NCBI GenBank assembly: GCA_041664945.1
Contig: JBAYJY010000007.1
Span: 1-59,516, forward strand
Length of the DNA stretch: 59,516 nt
Origin: JBAYJY01 sp041664945
GTDB lineage: Bacteria; UBP15; UBA6099
Direction: 5' to 3'
The translations under genes and the position numbers were made by a program. This document shows positions 42,980-50,815 of the stretch, in pieces. The notes under the pieces were generated by a model that was not told the DNA's origin, did no database searches, and saw nothing but the letters and a program-made list of their open reading frames with translations. How positions within the stretch are numbered: position 1 is the first letter of the stretch; the number at the start of each line of letters is the position of its first letter.

Positions 42980-43707
42980 TATTGTTTCCGGCTATAGATT
43001 TGATGGGCGGCAAGTGCGTGCGGCTGACGCAGGGCAAGCGCGAACAGTGCACGGTGTATTCGGACCGGCCGCAGGAGATGGCGTTGCGCTGGGTCGACGA
43101 AGGCTCGAAATGGCTGCACGTTGTGGACCTCGATGCGGCGATCGACTGTTGCTGTTTCGCGAACCGGAAATCGGTTCAGGCGATAGTTGCGGCGGCGGGC
43201 GGCGTTCCGGTTCAGATCGGCGGCGGCGTGCGCGAGGCTGCGCACATACGCGGATACCTCGAAGACGGAGTTGCGCGCGTGATCGTCGGCACTTCGGTGC
43301 TCGAATCGCGTGAGTTCGCGCGCGGCATTTTTTCGGAATTTGGAGAACGCTTAGCCGTCTCAATCGATTCGTCGAACGGAGTAGTCGCCGTTAAGGGCTG
43401 GACCGGCATGTCGGATCTTAAGACGATTGACGCCGTTAAGAGAATGAAGGAAGACGGCGCGCGCACGATCATTCTCACCGATATCCGCCGCGACGGGATG
43501 CTGACCGAACCGAATTACGAGATGATGGCGGAGGTCGCCGACGCTGTCGATCTGCCGCTGATCTGCGCGGGCGGGGTCTCGTCGATCGAACATCTCGGCA
43601 GCCTGAACGAATTGAAACGAAAAAATATCGTCGGAGCGATTGTCGGCAAGGCGCTCTATTCCGGCGATTTCGATCTGCGGGAAGCGATAAAGCAATATCC
43701 GCAATAA
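42976..43707 (+). CDS. hisA: ProFAR isomerase
   Basis: The 243-residue (beta/alpha)8 enzyme isomerises the formimino-ribotide in histidine synthesis. ILFPAIDLMGGKCVRLTQGK carries the first catalytic aspartate (Asp8), and LAVSIDSSNGVVAVKGW the second (Asp131). Phosphate-binding glycine motifs are VQIGGGVREAAHIRGYLEDG, RVIVGTSVLE and LICAGGVSSIEHL. It overlaps hisH by 4 bases. A 100-base repeat-bearing gap separates it from hisF. Confidence 0.95.
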   Translation: MILFPAIDLMGGKCVRLTQGKREQCTVYSDRPQEMALRWVDEGSKWLHVVDLDAAIDCCCFANRKSVQAIVAAAGGVPVQIGGGVREAAHIRGYLEDGVARVIVGTSVLESREFARGIFSEFGERLAVSIDSSNGVVAVKGWTGMSDLKTIDAVKRMKEDGARTIILTDIRRDGMLTEPNYEMMAEVADAVDLPLICAGGVSSIEHLGSLNELKRKNIVGAIVGKALYSGDFDLREAIKQYPQ

Positions 43708-43711
43708 TTAA

Positions 43712-43744
43712 AGTAGACGGTAGACTGCATACAGTAGACAGGGA
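43712..43744. repeat. dispersed repeat GTAGACGGTAGACAGGGA, copy 2
   Basis: GTAGACGGTAGACTGCATAC followed by AGTAGACAGGGAA lies between hisA and hisF. It is related to the copy at 41518-41553. Confidence 0.6.
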
Positions 43745-43809
43745 AATGATAATTAAATGATTTTGTTTTTTCTGAAAACTACAGGCTGAAGACTATTGAG
43801 GTATTTCTT

Positions 43810-44565
43810 TTGTTAGCTAAACGAATAATTCCGTGTCTCGATGTCAGCGAAGGACGTGTCGTTAAGGGCGTGAACTTCGTCAATCTCGTTGACGCCGGCG
43901 ACCCGGTTGAACAGGCGCAGAAGTACGATGAGATGGAAGCCGACGAACTGGTCTTCCTCGACATAACCGCATCGTCCGACAAGCGGCATATCATGATCGA
44001 CGTCGTGCGGCGCACGGCCGAGACGGTTTTTATCCCGTTCACCGTCGGCGGCGGCATAACGAATGTCGAAACGATCCGCGAGTTGTTGAACGCCGGAGCG
44101 GACAAGATTTCTCTCAACACGGCGGCGGTGAACAACCCGGACCTGATAAGCGAATCGTCGGAAATTTTCGGGAGCCAGTGCATCGTGGTTGCGATCGATG
44201 CCAAATGGGCGGGCGACCACTGGATTGTCTATACGCACGGCGGCAGGAAACCGACTGACATCGACGCCGTCTGGTGGGCGCAGGAAGTTCAGCGGCGCGG
44301 CTCCGGCGAGATTCTGCTCACGAGCATGGACCGCGACGGCACGAAGATCGGTTACGACAATAAGCTCAACCGCGCGATCTCGTCTGCGGTCGGAATCCCG
44401 GTGATCGCCTCAGGCGGCGCCGGCGAACTGTCGGACCTCTACGACGGCGTCGTCGACGGAATGGCGGACGCCGTTCTTGTCGCGTCTCTGTTTCACTACG
44501 GAATTTACACCATTAAGCAGGCTAAAGAATATTTAAGAGACCGGGGCGTGACGGTTAGGTTGTAG
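43810..44565 (+). CDS. hisF: imidazole glycerol phosphate synthase, cyclase subunit
   Basis: The 251-residue (beta/alpha)8 cyclase partners HisH. The two catalytic aspartates are Asp11 (RIIPCLDVSEGRVVKGVNF) and Asp130 (IVVAIDAKWAG). Phosphate loops are FTVGGGITNVETIRELLNAG, KISLNTAAV, EILLTSMDRDGTKIGYDN and VIASGGAGEL. The start is TTG at 43810, supported by GAGG 8 bases upstream. It follows a repeat-bearing gap after hisA and precedes a 304-base gap before hisI. Confidence 0.95.
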   Translation: MLAKRIIPCLDVSEGRVVKGVNFVNLVDAGDPVEQAQKYDEMEADELVFLDITASSDKRHIMIDVVRRTAETVFIPFTVGGGITNVETIRELLNAGADKISLNTAAVNNPDLISESSEIFGSQCIVVAIDAKWAGDHWIVYTHGGRKPTDIDAVWWAQEVQRRGSGEILLTSMDRDGTKIGYDNKLNRAISSAVGIPVIASGGAGELSDLYDGVVDGMADAVLVASLFHYGIYTIKQAKEYLRDRGVTVRL

Positions 44566-44587
44566 GCGAGAGAGACAGGAAAAACAT

Positions 44588-44613
44588 GAAAACCTTTTTG
44601 AAAAAAGGTTTTC
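44588..44613. repeat. perfect inverted repeat GAAAACCTTTTT
   Basis: GAAAACCTTTTT (44588-44599) and AAAAAGGTTTTC (44602-44613) pair over 12 bases with a GA loop. It shares the AACCTTTTT core with the hairpin at 44820. It is AT-rich and lacks a following T-run, so a terminator role is doubtful. Confidence 0.65.
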
Positions 44614-44819
44614 AAACTTTCCTAAAATTTTTAGGCTTGGGCCTCAAAGGTTGACTAAAGAGGAATTGAAGCTTCAAGTCACAAATCGATGTTCCGTTAG
44701 TTTCGTAGGGATCAGCATGCTGTGCCCAACATCAGAACGGGATTTATGGAAATTTAAAAGAGAACAAGCATGAATAGGGCGCACATGAGGAGCGATACTA
44801 AATAGTTTTGGAAAAGGAG

Positions 44820-44858
44820 TTTGAGGAAAGAACCTTTTTCAAAAGGTTTTTCCTCAAA
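44820..44858 (+). promoter_or_regulatory. long hairpin abutting the hisI ribosome binding site
   Basis: TTTGAGGAAAGAACCTTTT (44820-44838) pairs with AAAAGGTTTTTCCTCAAA (44841-44858) over 18 pairs with one bulged G at 44830. The 3' arm ends at the first base of the Shine-Dalgarno AGGAGGG (44858-44864) of hisI. It could hold the site open or hide it partly; regulation is inference. Confidence 0.55.
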
Positions 44859-44869
44859 GGAGGGCGAAA

Positions 44870-45184
44870 ATGAATCTTAAATACGACGACAAGGGATTAA
44901 TCCCGGCGATAATACAGGAAGACAAGACGGGCATTGTGCTGATGATGGCGTACATGAACGAGGAGTCTTTGAAGAAAACGCTTGAGACAGGCACGACATG
45001 GTTCTGGAGCCGTTCGCGGCAGGAATACTGGAACAAGGGCGCGACGTCCGGCAGCATTCAGAATGTGAAAAGCATTCATTACGACTGCGACGCGGACACG
45101 CTGCTGATTAAGGTTGACCAGCAGGGCACGGGCGCCTGCCACACAGGCTCGTGGTCCTGTTTCACGAATGAGTTGAAGGGCTGA
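44870..45184 (+). CDS. hisI: phosphoribosyl-AMP cyclohydrolase
   Basis: The 104-residue zinc enzyme opens the AMP ring in histidine synthesis. It opens with IPAIIQEDKTGIVLMMAYMN, then TTWFWSRSRQEYWNKGATSG (substrate loop) and the zinc ligands HYDCDADTLLIKVDQQGTGA followed by CHTGSWSCF. No HisE pyrophosphatase domain is fused, so the enzyme is the short form. A strong AGGAGGG lies 5 bases before the ATG. miaB follows after 6 bases. Confidence 0.95.
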   Translation: MNLKYDDKGLIPAIIQEDKTGIVLMMAYMNEESLKKTLETGTTWFWSRSRQEYWNKGATSGSIQNVKSIHYDCDADTLLIKVDQQGTGACHTGSWSCFTNELKG

Positions 45185-45190
45185 TCGCGG

Positions 45191-46492
45191 GTGTCCGAAC
45201 TCCGAACCCCAACATTTTTCATAAAAACTTTCGGTTGCCAGATGAACATGGACGACTCGGTCGAGTTGGCGCGTTTGTTGCGCGGCTTCGGGCTGTCCGA
45301 GGCGCCGGCCGCGGACGAGGCGGACCTGATTCACATCAACACTTGCAGCGTGCGCAAGAAGGCGGAGGAAAAGTTTTTCAGCTTCCTCGGCATTCAAAGC
45401 ATTCGCAAGCGTAAGACGGGCGCGCCGGTGATCGGCGTCGGCGGCTGCACGGCTGAGCTGATCGACATCGCCGTCGGGCATCCCGAGGTAGATTACGTGA
45501 TCGGTTCGCGCCGGCCTGCGGATTACGCGGACCGGATTCGCGCGACAGTCGCCGCGCGGTTTCCTGAACTGACTGAAATACGCGAGTCTTTTCATGCCGC
45601 GCCGCCCGAAGGGCCGGTTTCCTCCTTCCAGACGGTCATTCGAGGCTGCACGAATTTCTGCACGTACTGCGTTGTGCCGCGCGCACGAGGCGCAGAGGCC
45701 AGCGTCCCGCCAGAGGTCGCCGCGCGCGAGGCGGAAGTCAGGATCGCCGAAGGCGCCCGCGAAATTATTCTGCTCGGGCAGGATGTGCTCGCCTACGGCG
45801 AAGACCTCAACCCGCGCCTGCATCTGCTCGATGTCCTGCGCGCGGTCCACAACCTGCCGGGTCTGCGCAGGCTGCGGTTCGTCACCTCGCACCCGCGCCG
45901 CATCAACGAGGATTTTCTCAGGGGTCTGGCGGAATTGCCCAAGGTGTGCGAACATTTTCACATCCCTTTTCAGTCCGGGGACGACGAAGTTCTGAAACAA
46001 ATGAACCGCGGCTACACACGCGCGGATTATATTGATAAAATTAGACTGATCCGGGAATACTTTCCGGACGCGTCGATCACTGCCGACGTCATTGTCGGTT
46101 TTCCCGGCGAGACTGAAGCGCAGTTCGAAAACACCGTGCGGCTTGTCGAGGAGATACAACCGGACCAGTTGTATACTTTCAAGTATTCGACGCGTCCCGG
46201 CACGCGAGCGGCGGAATGGGAAGACGATGTTCCGAGAGCGGAGAAAGAGGCGCGGCTTGCGCGGCTGATTGATCTGGAGAACGTCATCTCGCGAGCGGCG
46301 AACCGGAGCCTGATCGGAACGGAGCAGGAAGTGATGGTTAACCATAGAGTGAACGGCGCTCGCTTCCGGGGCCGCACCCGATCGAATAAAATAACCGATT
46401 TCAAATCGGACCGCGAACTGGAGCTTGGCGAGATCGTGACTGTGAAAATTTCCGGCGCGACTCCGCACGCGCTTCAGGGTGAGCGCTTATGA
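45191..46492 (+). CDS. miaB: tRNA-2-methylthio-N6-isopentenyladenosine synthase
   Basis: The 433-residue methylthiotransferase adds a methylthio group to i6A37 of tRNA. The N-terminal MTTase domain holds Cys16 (KTFGCQMNM), Cys52 (INTCSVRKKAEEKF) and Cys86 for the auxiliary cluster. The radical SAM cluster is Cys153, Cys157 and Cys160 (RGCTNFCTYCVVPRARG). A C-terminal TRAM domain begins near GTEQEVMVNHRVNG. The ARGAEASV segment resembles MiaB (usually RGxExSR) more than RimO. GTG start at 45191. The stop overlaps mutS by 4 bases. Confidence 0.92.
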   Translation: MSELRTPTFFIKTFGCQMNMDDSVELARLLRGFGLSEAPAADEADLIHINTCSVRKKAEEKFFSFLGIQSIRKRKTGAPVIGVGGCTAELIDIAVGHPEVDYVIGSRRPADYADRIRATVAARFPELTEIRESFHAAPPEGPVSSFQTVIRGCTNFCTYCVVPRARGAEASVPPEVAAREAEVRIAEGAREIILLGQDVLAYGEDLNPRLHLLDVLRAVHNLPGLRRLRFVTSHPRRINEDFLRGLAELPKVCEHFHIPFQSGDDEVLKQMNRGYTRADYIDKIRLIREYFPDASITADVIVGFPGETEAQFENTVRLVEEIQPDQLYTFKYSTRPGTRAAEWEDDVPRAEKEARLARLIDLENVISRAANRSLIGTEQEVMVNHRVNGARFRGRTRSNKITDFKSDRELELGEIVTVKISGATPHALQGERL

Positions 46493-49074
46493 GCGTCACG
46501 CCGCTGATGCAGCAATACATGTCCGTGAAGGAACAGCACAGGGATGCGATCCTGATGTTCAGGCTCGGCGATTTCTACGAAATGTTCGGGGACGACGCGA
46601 AGACGGCGGCTCCGATTCTGGAGATCGTTCTGACATCGCGCGAGTTCGGTGACGGCGCGCGGCTGCCGATGTGCGGCATTCCGCATCACGCGGCGGACGG
46701 ATACGTGGCCAAGCTCATTCAGCAGGGGCACAAGGTCGCCATCGCCGAACAGCTCGAAGAGGCGGGGCCCGGCAAGAAGCTCGTCGAGCGCGGCGTCGTG
46801 CGTGTCATCACGCCCGGCACGTTTCTCGACCTCGACCGCCTCGAATCCGGACGCAACAACTATCTGCTCTCCATCGTCGATGGACGCGACCGCATCGGTA
46901 TCGGAATTCTCGACGTCTCGACCGGCGAGTTCCGCGCGGGCGAACTGGCCCGCTCGGCCGACTTCGGCTCCGTCATCCGCGAGATCGAACGGCTCACTCC
47001 GCGCGAGTGCATCATTTCCGCCCGCGACTCCGGCCCCGACCTTGTCGCCCAGATCGGGTTGCGTTTTCCCAACATTAAAATCAACGAACTCGACGCGATT
47101 TTCGACGCGTCATATCACAGCAGCCGCCTGTGCGAGCAGTTCGGCACGAAGTCCCTGCGCGGCTTCGGGCTCGAAGAGTTTCCCGCGGCTATCATGGCGG
47201 CCGGACAGCTTCTCGAATACGTGCGCGACAACCTTCGCACGGACCCGAAGCACGTGCGCGCCATCTCGCTCTACCTGCCTCACTCCGGGATGTATCTCGA
47301 CTCCACGACGCGGCGGAACCTCGAACTGACGGAGACGATACGCGACAAGGAGAAGAAGGGCAGCCTGCTGTGGGCGCTCGACCGGACGCTTACGCCGATG
47401 GGCAAGAGGCTGATACGCAACTGGCTGGAACAGCCGCTGATGGACCCGGCGGCGATCAACCGCCGCCTCGACGGCGTCGCGGAACTCGCGGCCGACCCGG
47501 CGCGGCGCGGCTCTCTCCGCGCGCAACTCGCCGAAATCCGCGATCTGGAGCGCCTCTGCAGCCGCGTCGCCACAATGCTGATCACCCCGCGCGAACTTCT
47601 GGCCATCCGCGATTCGCTCGCCGCTCTGCCCGCTATCGCCGCAGAAATGGCCTTGCTGAAAAGCGACATCTTCGAATCGCTGCGCTCGGAAAGCGACCCG
47701 CTCGCCGATGTGCGCGAGCTGCTCGAAGCCGCGATCTCGGAGGACGCGCCGCGCGTCGCCCGCGAAGGCGGCATCATCCGCGACGGCTACAACGCGCAGG
47801 CCGACGAGTTGCGGGATGTCAAACGCGGCGGCCGGAGCTGGATCGTCGCCCTTGAGGAACAGGAACGCAAGGACACCGGAATCCGCTCTCTTAAAATCGG
47901 ATTCAACAAGGTATTCGGCTATTACATAGACGTGACGAAGCCCAACCTGAGCCTCGTCCCGGAAAGATACATCCGCAAACAGACGACGTCGAACGGCGAA
48001 CGCTATTTCACAGAGGAACTGAAGGAAAAGGAAGCGACGATCCTCGGCGCCGAGAGCCGGCTTAACGATCTCGAATTTCAGCTTTTCTGCGAGGTGCGGG
48101 ACAGGATTTCGGCGGAGATCGGGCGGATTCTGAAGACGTCGCAGGCGCTGGCTTCGCTTGACGCGCTGGCGTCGCTCGCCGAGGCGGCTGAAGAGAACGG
48201 CTATTGCCGCCCGCAGGTGACGAACTCGGAGACAATCCGCATCGAGGAGGGCCGACACCCGGTTCTTGACATCGCGCTGCCTCCGCACACTTTCATTCCG
48301 AACGACACGCATCTGAACTGCACAAACAGTCAGATTCACATAATCACGGGTCCGAACATGTCGGGCAAGTCGACGTATATGAGGCAGGTCGGCCTCATTG
48401 TTCTGATGGCGCAGATGGGAAGCTTCACGCCCTGCCGCAGCGCCGAGATCGGGGTGGTCGACAGGATTTTCACGCGCGTCGGCGCGGTGGATGATATCAC
48501 GCTCGGGCTGAGCACGTTCATGGTGGAGATGGTCGAGACGTCCGTGATTCTGAATAACGCGACGAAGCGAAGCCTGATTCTGCTGGATGAAGTCGGGCGC
48601 GGCACGAGCACTTCGGACGGCGTGAGCATAGCGTGGGCGGTGACTGAGTATCTGCACGAGCGGATCGGCGCCAAGACGCTTTTCGCGACGCATTTCAACG
48701 AGCTGACGCAACTCGCGGATCGGTTCGACCGTATCATGAATATGCACGTGTCCGCCTATGAGAAGGGCAAGGAAGTCGTGTTCACGCACAAGCTGCGCGA
48801 GGGCAGCACGGACCGCAGTTTCGGGGTCGAGGTGGCGCGGCTGGCGGGCTTGCCGCAGAGCGTGATCAGGCGCGCGGCGGAGGTTCTTGCGGCGCAGGAC
48901 ACTTCGAAAGAGATCAGGCCTCCGGACATGAAGACGGCGCAGCTTTCGCTGTTGCCGGACCAGCCGGGCCGGGTCGAGGAAGTATTGCGGAACGTCAACG
49001 CGGACGAGATGACTCCGAAAAAGGCGCTCGACCTCGTTTTTCAGTTGATCGAAATGCTTGATGAGAACAAATGA
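46489..49074 (+). CDS. mutS: DNA mismatch repair protein MutS
   Basis: The 861-residue protein recognises mismatches. The N-terminal clamp has TPLMQQYMSVKEQHRDAILM and FRLGDFYEMFGDDAKTAA, including the Phe-x-Glu mismatch wedge (FYEMF). Domains II to IV follow. The ATPase has GPNMSGKSTYMRQVGL (Walker A), STFMVEMVETSVIL, LILLDEVGRGTSTSDGVSIA (Walker B) and TLFATHFNELTQLADRFD. The C-terminus ends ALDLVFQLIEML. It overlaps miaB by ATGA. No mutL lies in the window. Confidence 0.97.
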   Translation: MSVTPLMQQYMSVKEQHRDAILMFRLGDFYEMFGDDAKTAAPILEIVLTSREFGDGARLPMCGIPHHAADGYVAKLIQQGHKVAIAEQLEEAGPGKKLVERGVVRVITPGTFLDLDRLESGRNNYLLSIVDGRDRIGIGILDVSTGEFRAGELARSADFGSVIREIERLTPRECIISARDSGPDLVAQIGLRFPNIKINELDAIFDASYHSSRLCEQFGTKSLRGFGLEEFPAAIMAAGQLLEYVRDNLRTDPKHVRAISLYLPHSGMYLDSTTRRNLELTETIRDKEKKGSLLWALDRTLTPMGKRLIRNWLEQPLMDPAAINRRLDGVAELAADPARRGSLRAQLAEIRDLERLCSRVATMLITPRELLAIRDSLAALPAIAAEMALLKSDIFESLRSESDPLADVRELLEAAISEDAPRVAREGGIIRDGYNAQADELRDVKRGGRSWIVALEEQERKDTGIRSLKIGFNKVFGYYIDVTKPNLSLVPERYIRKQTTSNGERYFTEELKEKEATILGAESRLNDLEFQLFCEVRDRISAEIGRILKTSQALASLDALASLAEAAEENGYCRPQVTNSETIRIEEGRHPVLDIALPPHTFIPNDTHLNCTNSQIHIITGPNMSGKSTYMRQVGLIVLMAQMGSFTPCRSAEIGVVDRIFTRVGAVDDITLGLSTFMVEMVETSVILNNATKRSLILLDEVGRGTSTSDGVSIAWAVTEYLHERIGAKTLFATHFNELTQLADRFDRIMNMHVSAYEKGKEVVFTHKLREGSTDRSFGVEVARLAGLPQSVIRRAAEVLAAQDTSKEIRPPDMKTAQLSLLPDQPGRVEEVLRNVNADEMTPKKALDLVFQLIEMLDENK

Positions 49075-49101
49075 AATTTCAGAGTTGCGGAGCCAACCTA
49101 A

Positions 49102-49683
49102 ATGCCAAAACGAGCGGTATTCATAGATAGAGACGGCACGCTGAGCGACGAGATCGGTTATGTGAACCATGTGTCGCGATACCGGATGCTGCCGCGTTCG
49201 GCGGAAGCGATAAAGAAACTTAACGACGCCGGAATCCCGGCGGTTCTCGTGACGAATCAGGCGGGCGTTGCGCGCGGCTATTTCCCGGAAGAGCGGATAC
49301 TCGAAGTCCACAAACGGATGGAAGAGTTGCTTGCGCAGGACGGCGCGAAAATGGACGGCATATATTACTGCCCTCACCATCCGACGGCAGGCGAACCGCC
49401 CTACCGCGCGGAATGCGACTGCCGCAAACCTAAGCCAGGCCTCCTTCTACGCGCTGCCGCCGAGATGGATCTCGACATCTCAGGTTCCTACATGATCGGC
49501 GATAAATTCTCAGACGTTGAACTCGCTCACGTCGCCGGCTGCAAGGGCGTTCTCGTGCTCACCGGCTACGGGCGCGGCGAATGGGAATACGAGCGCGAAA
49601 ACGCCGGCATCACCCCCGACCTCGTCGCCGAAGACCTGCTCGATGCCGTCGAGTGGATACTTAAAGACATAAACAAAGAATAA
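49102..49683 (+). CDS. gmhB: D,D-heptose 1,7-bisphosphate phosphatase (HAD family)
   Basis: The 193-residue HAD phosphatase makes heptose-1-phosphate for lipopolysaccharide or S-layer glycans. It has AVFIDRDGTLSDEIGYVNH (nucleophile Asp and general acid Asp), VTNQAGVARGYF (motif II), a zinc site YYCPHHPTAGEPPYRAECDC then RKPKPGLLLRAAAE (Lys of motif III) and MIGDKFSDVELAHVAGC (motif IV). The zinc loop distinguishes GmhB and HisB-N from other HADs. Adjacent to mutS and not to his genes, so GmhB is favoured, but HisB-N phosphatase for the his pathway cannot be excluded. Confidence 0.85.
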   Translation: MPKRAVFIDRDGTLSDEIGYVNHVSRYRMLPRSAEAIKKLNDAGIPAVLVTNQAGVARGYFPEERILEVHKRMEELLAQDGAKMDGIYYCPHHPTAGEPPYRAECDCRKPKPGLLLRAAAEMDLDISGSYMIGDKFSDVELAHVAGCKGVLVLTGYGRGEWEYERENAGITPDLVAEDLLDAVEWILKDINKE

Positions 49684-49702
49684 CCACGGAGACACGGAGA
49701 AA
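49681..49702. repeat. copy 2 of the ACCACGGAGAC dispersed repeat
   Basis: TAACCACGGAGACACGGAGA begins at the stop codon of gmhB. It repeats the phrase at 26128. Confidence 0.6.
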
Positions 49703-50096
49703 TAATTGGATGGGGAATCAAATAAAAGAGTGAAAAGGGGTCTTTTTATAAGCCATCGTATTCACTCATATTCTTTCTATTCCAGTCGTTGAAAAACGCA
49801 GACTCATCACAAATTCCATATTTATTTTTTACGGCTTCCCATTTTACTGACTTACCGTCGCGTTCGTATTCCCGCATTGCCTTATCGGCTTCGCGGATGT
49901 CTTGTATATCTTCAAACTTTTGAACTATGGATTTAAGAAGTCTGATAGCAAATTCGGGAACCACTGTAATCCACCTCCATACATTTCAATTATCTCAATG
50001 GATTCCTTCGGCGTCAAGTATTAACAGGTTCATGCGCGAAGAGCCATTTTGCATTCGCTTCATTGCCAAACAGAAATCAATTAATATATAATTGGA
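49684..50096. other. AT-rich gap with a broken small gene
   Basis: These 413 bases are AT-rich and hold the probable frameshifted ORF at 49746-50017 (minus). Nothing else is supported. Confidence 0.4.
49746..50017 (-). pseudogene. probable frameshifted small antitoxin-like gene
   Basis: The 3' part, 72 codons from a GTG at 49964, ends with FEDIQDIREADKAMREYERD then GKSVKWEAVKNKYG, which resembles the C-terminal half of RelB/DUF6290-type antitoxins. A 5' part from a TTG at 50017 reads TPKESIEIIEMYGGGLQWFP in another frame. Insertion of one base near 49960 (in TGGTTCCC) would join them as LQWFPEFAIRLLK. No ribosome binding site is good for either part. It may be a decayed gene or a sequencing or assembly error. 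No toxin partner is visible. Confidence 0.35.
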
Positions 50097-50681
50097 TTGA
50101 AAATCACATGGTATTTTTTGACTGAACAAGCGCGAATTATGATTTCACTACTTGTAGCAATTATTTGCCCGGTTGTTGCCGGGTTTATATTATGGTGGGT
50201 GTACGCAAATGTCATATTGGAAGTTGAAGATAGAATTATCAGAAGATTGATTGTTAAAAACATCATATATTTGTTACCGCTTTTCAGCGTTACATCTCTG
50301 TTGCATCATAATGCCGTGAGAATACTTGATTCATTTATATCTTTTGCATTGATTTTAACTGTCTCATGTATAGTCGCTTTAACATTTCGCACGAAAAAAT
50401 CTTTCATATTGATAAGCATATCCTTATTTTCAGACACTTTTTTCTGTATCTTTATTGCTTTTATTTGCAACATTATAGGCAATATTAGACAGAGTTTCGG
50501 AACTTCAGGAACGGTAATTAATGCATCCGTTAACATCGGTTATTTCTTAACGAGTTTGATTGTTTTAGTCCCGGTAAGCGCTTATATTTCTATTGTTTTT
50601 ATGAAGAGAATATTTTTGCCGAAAACCATTAACAATATCGTGAAAGACGAACCGACGACTGAAAACCAACAAGAGCAATAA
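50097..50681 (+). CDS. small integral membrane protein of unknown function
   Basis: The 194-residue protein is strongly hydrophobic with four to five membrane helices (for example MISLLVAIICPVVAGFILWW, ISFALILTVSCIVALTF and FFCIFIAFICNIIGNI). Two further segments end in a polar tail (PTTENQQEQ). The TTG start at 50097 is weak; the ATG at 50139 is an equally good choice. It is AT-rich (far below the neighbours) and uses ATA, TTA and AGA codons, so it looks recently acquired. I do not recognise the family. Confidence 0.55.
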   Translation: MKITWYFLTEQARIMISLLVAIICPVVAGFILWWVYANVILEVEDRIIRRLIVKNIIYLLPLFSVTSLLHHNAVRILDSFISFALILTVSCIVALTFRTKKSFILISISLFSDTFFCIFIAFICNIIGNIRQSFGTSGTVINASVNIGYFLTSLIVLVPVSAYISIVFMKRIFLPKTINNIVKDEPTTENQQEQ

Positions 50682-50815
50682 ATATTACAGATATAGTAAA
50701 AAGTAATTCCTTTAAATGGAAACTGTTATAAGAACCAAAGTCGCCGGGGATGTGAGCGGCGGCGCTTTTGTCGTTTTAAATGGTTTTGGGCTGGAAAGTG
50801 CGGGGGCAAACGAAA

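Larger units (their letters stand above)
44566..44869. other. non-coding stretch between hisF and hisI with hairpins
   Basis: No gene is seen in these 304 bases. Hairpins lie at both ends (44588-44613 and 44820-44858), a small palindrome at 44621-44635, and the middle is unstructured by eye. Confidence 0.6.

Noticed and set aside
47110..49380. A 756-codon open frame on the minus strand opposite mutS
   Set aside because: Same reason: it shadows mutS and carries no recognisable domain.
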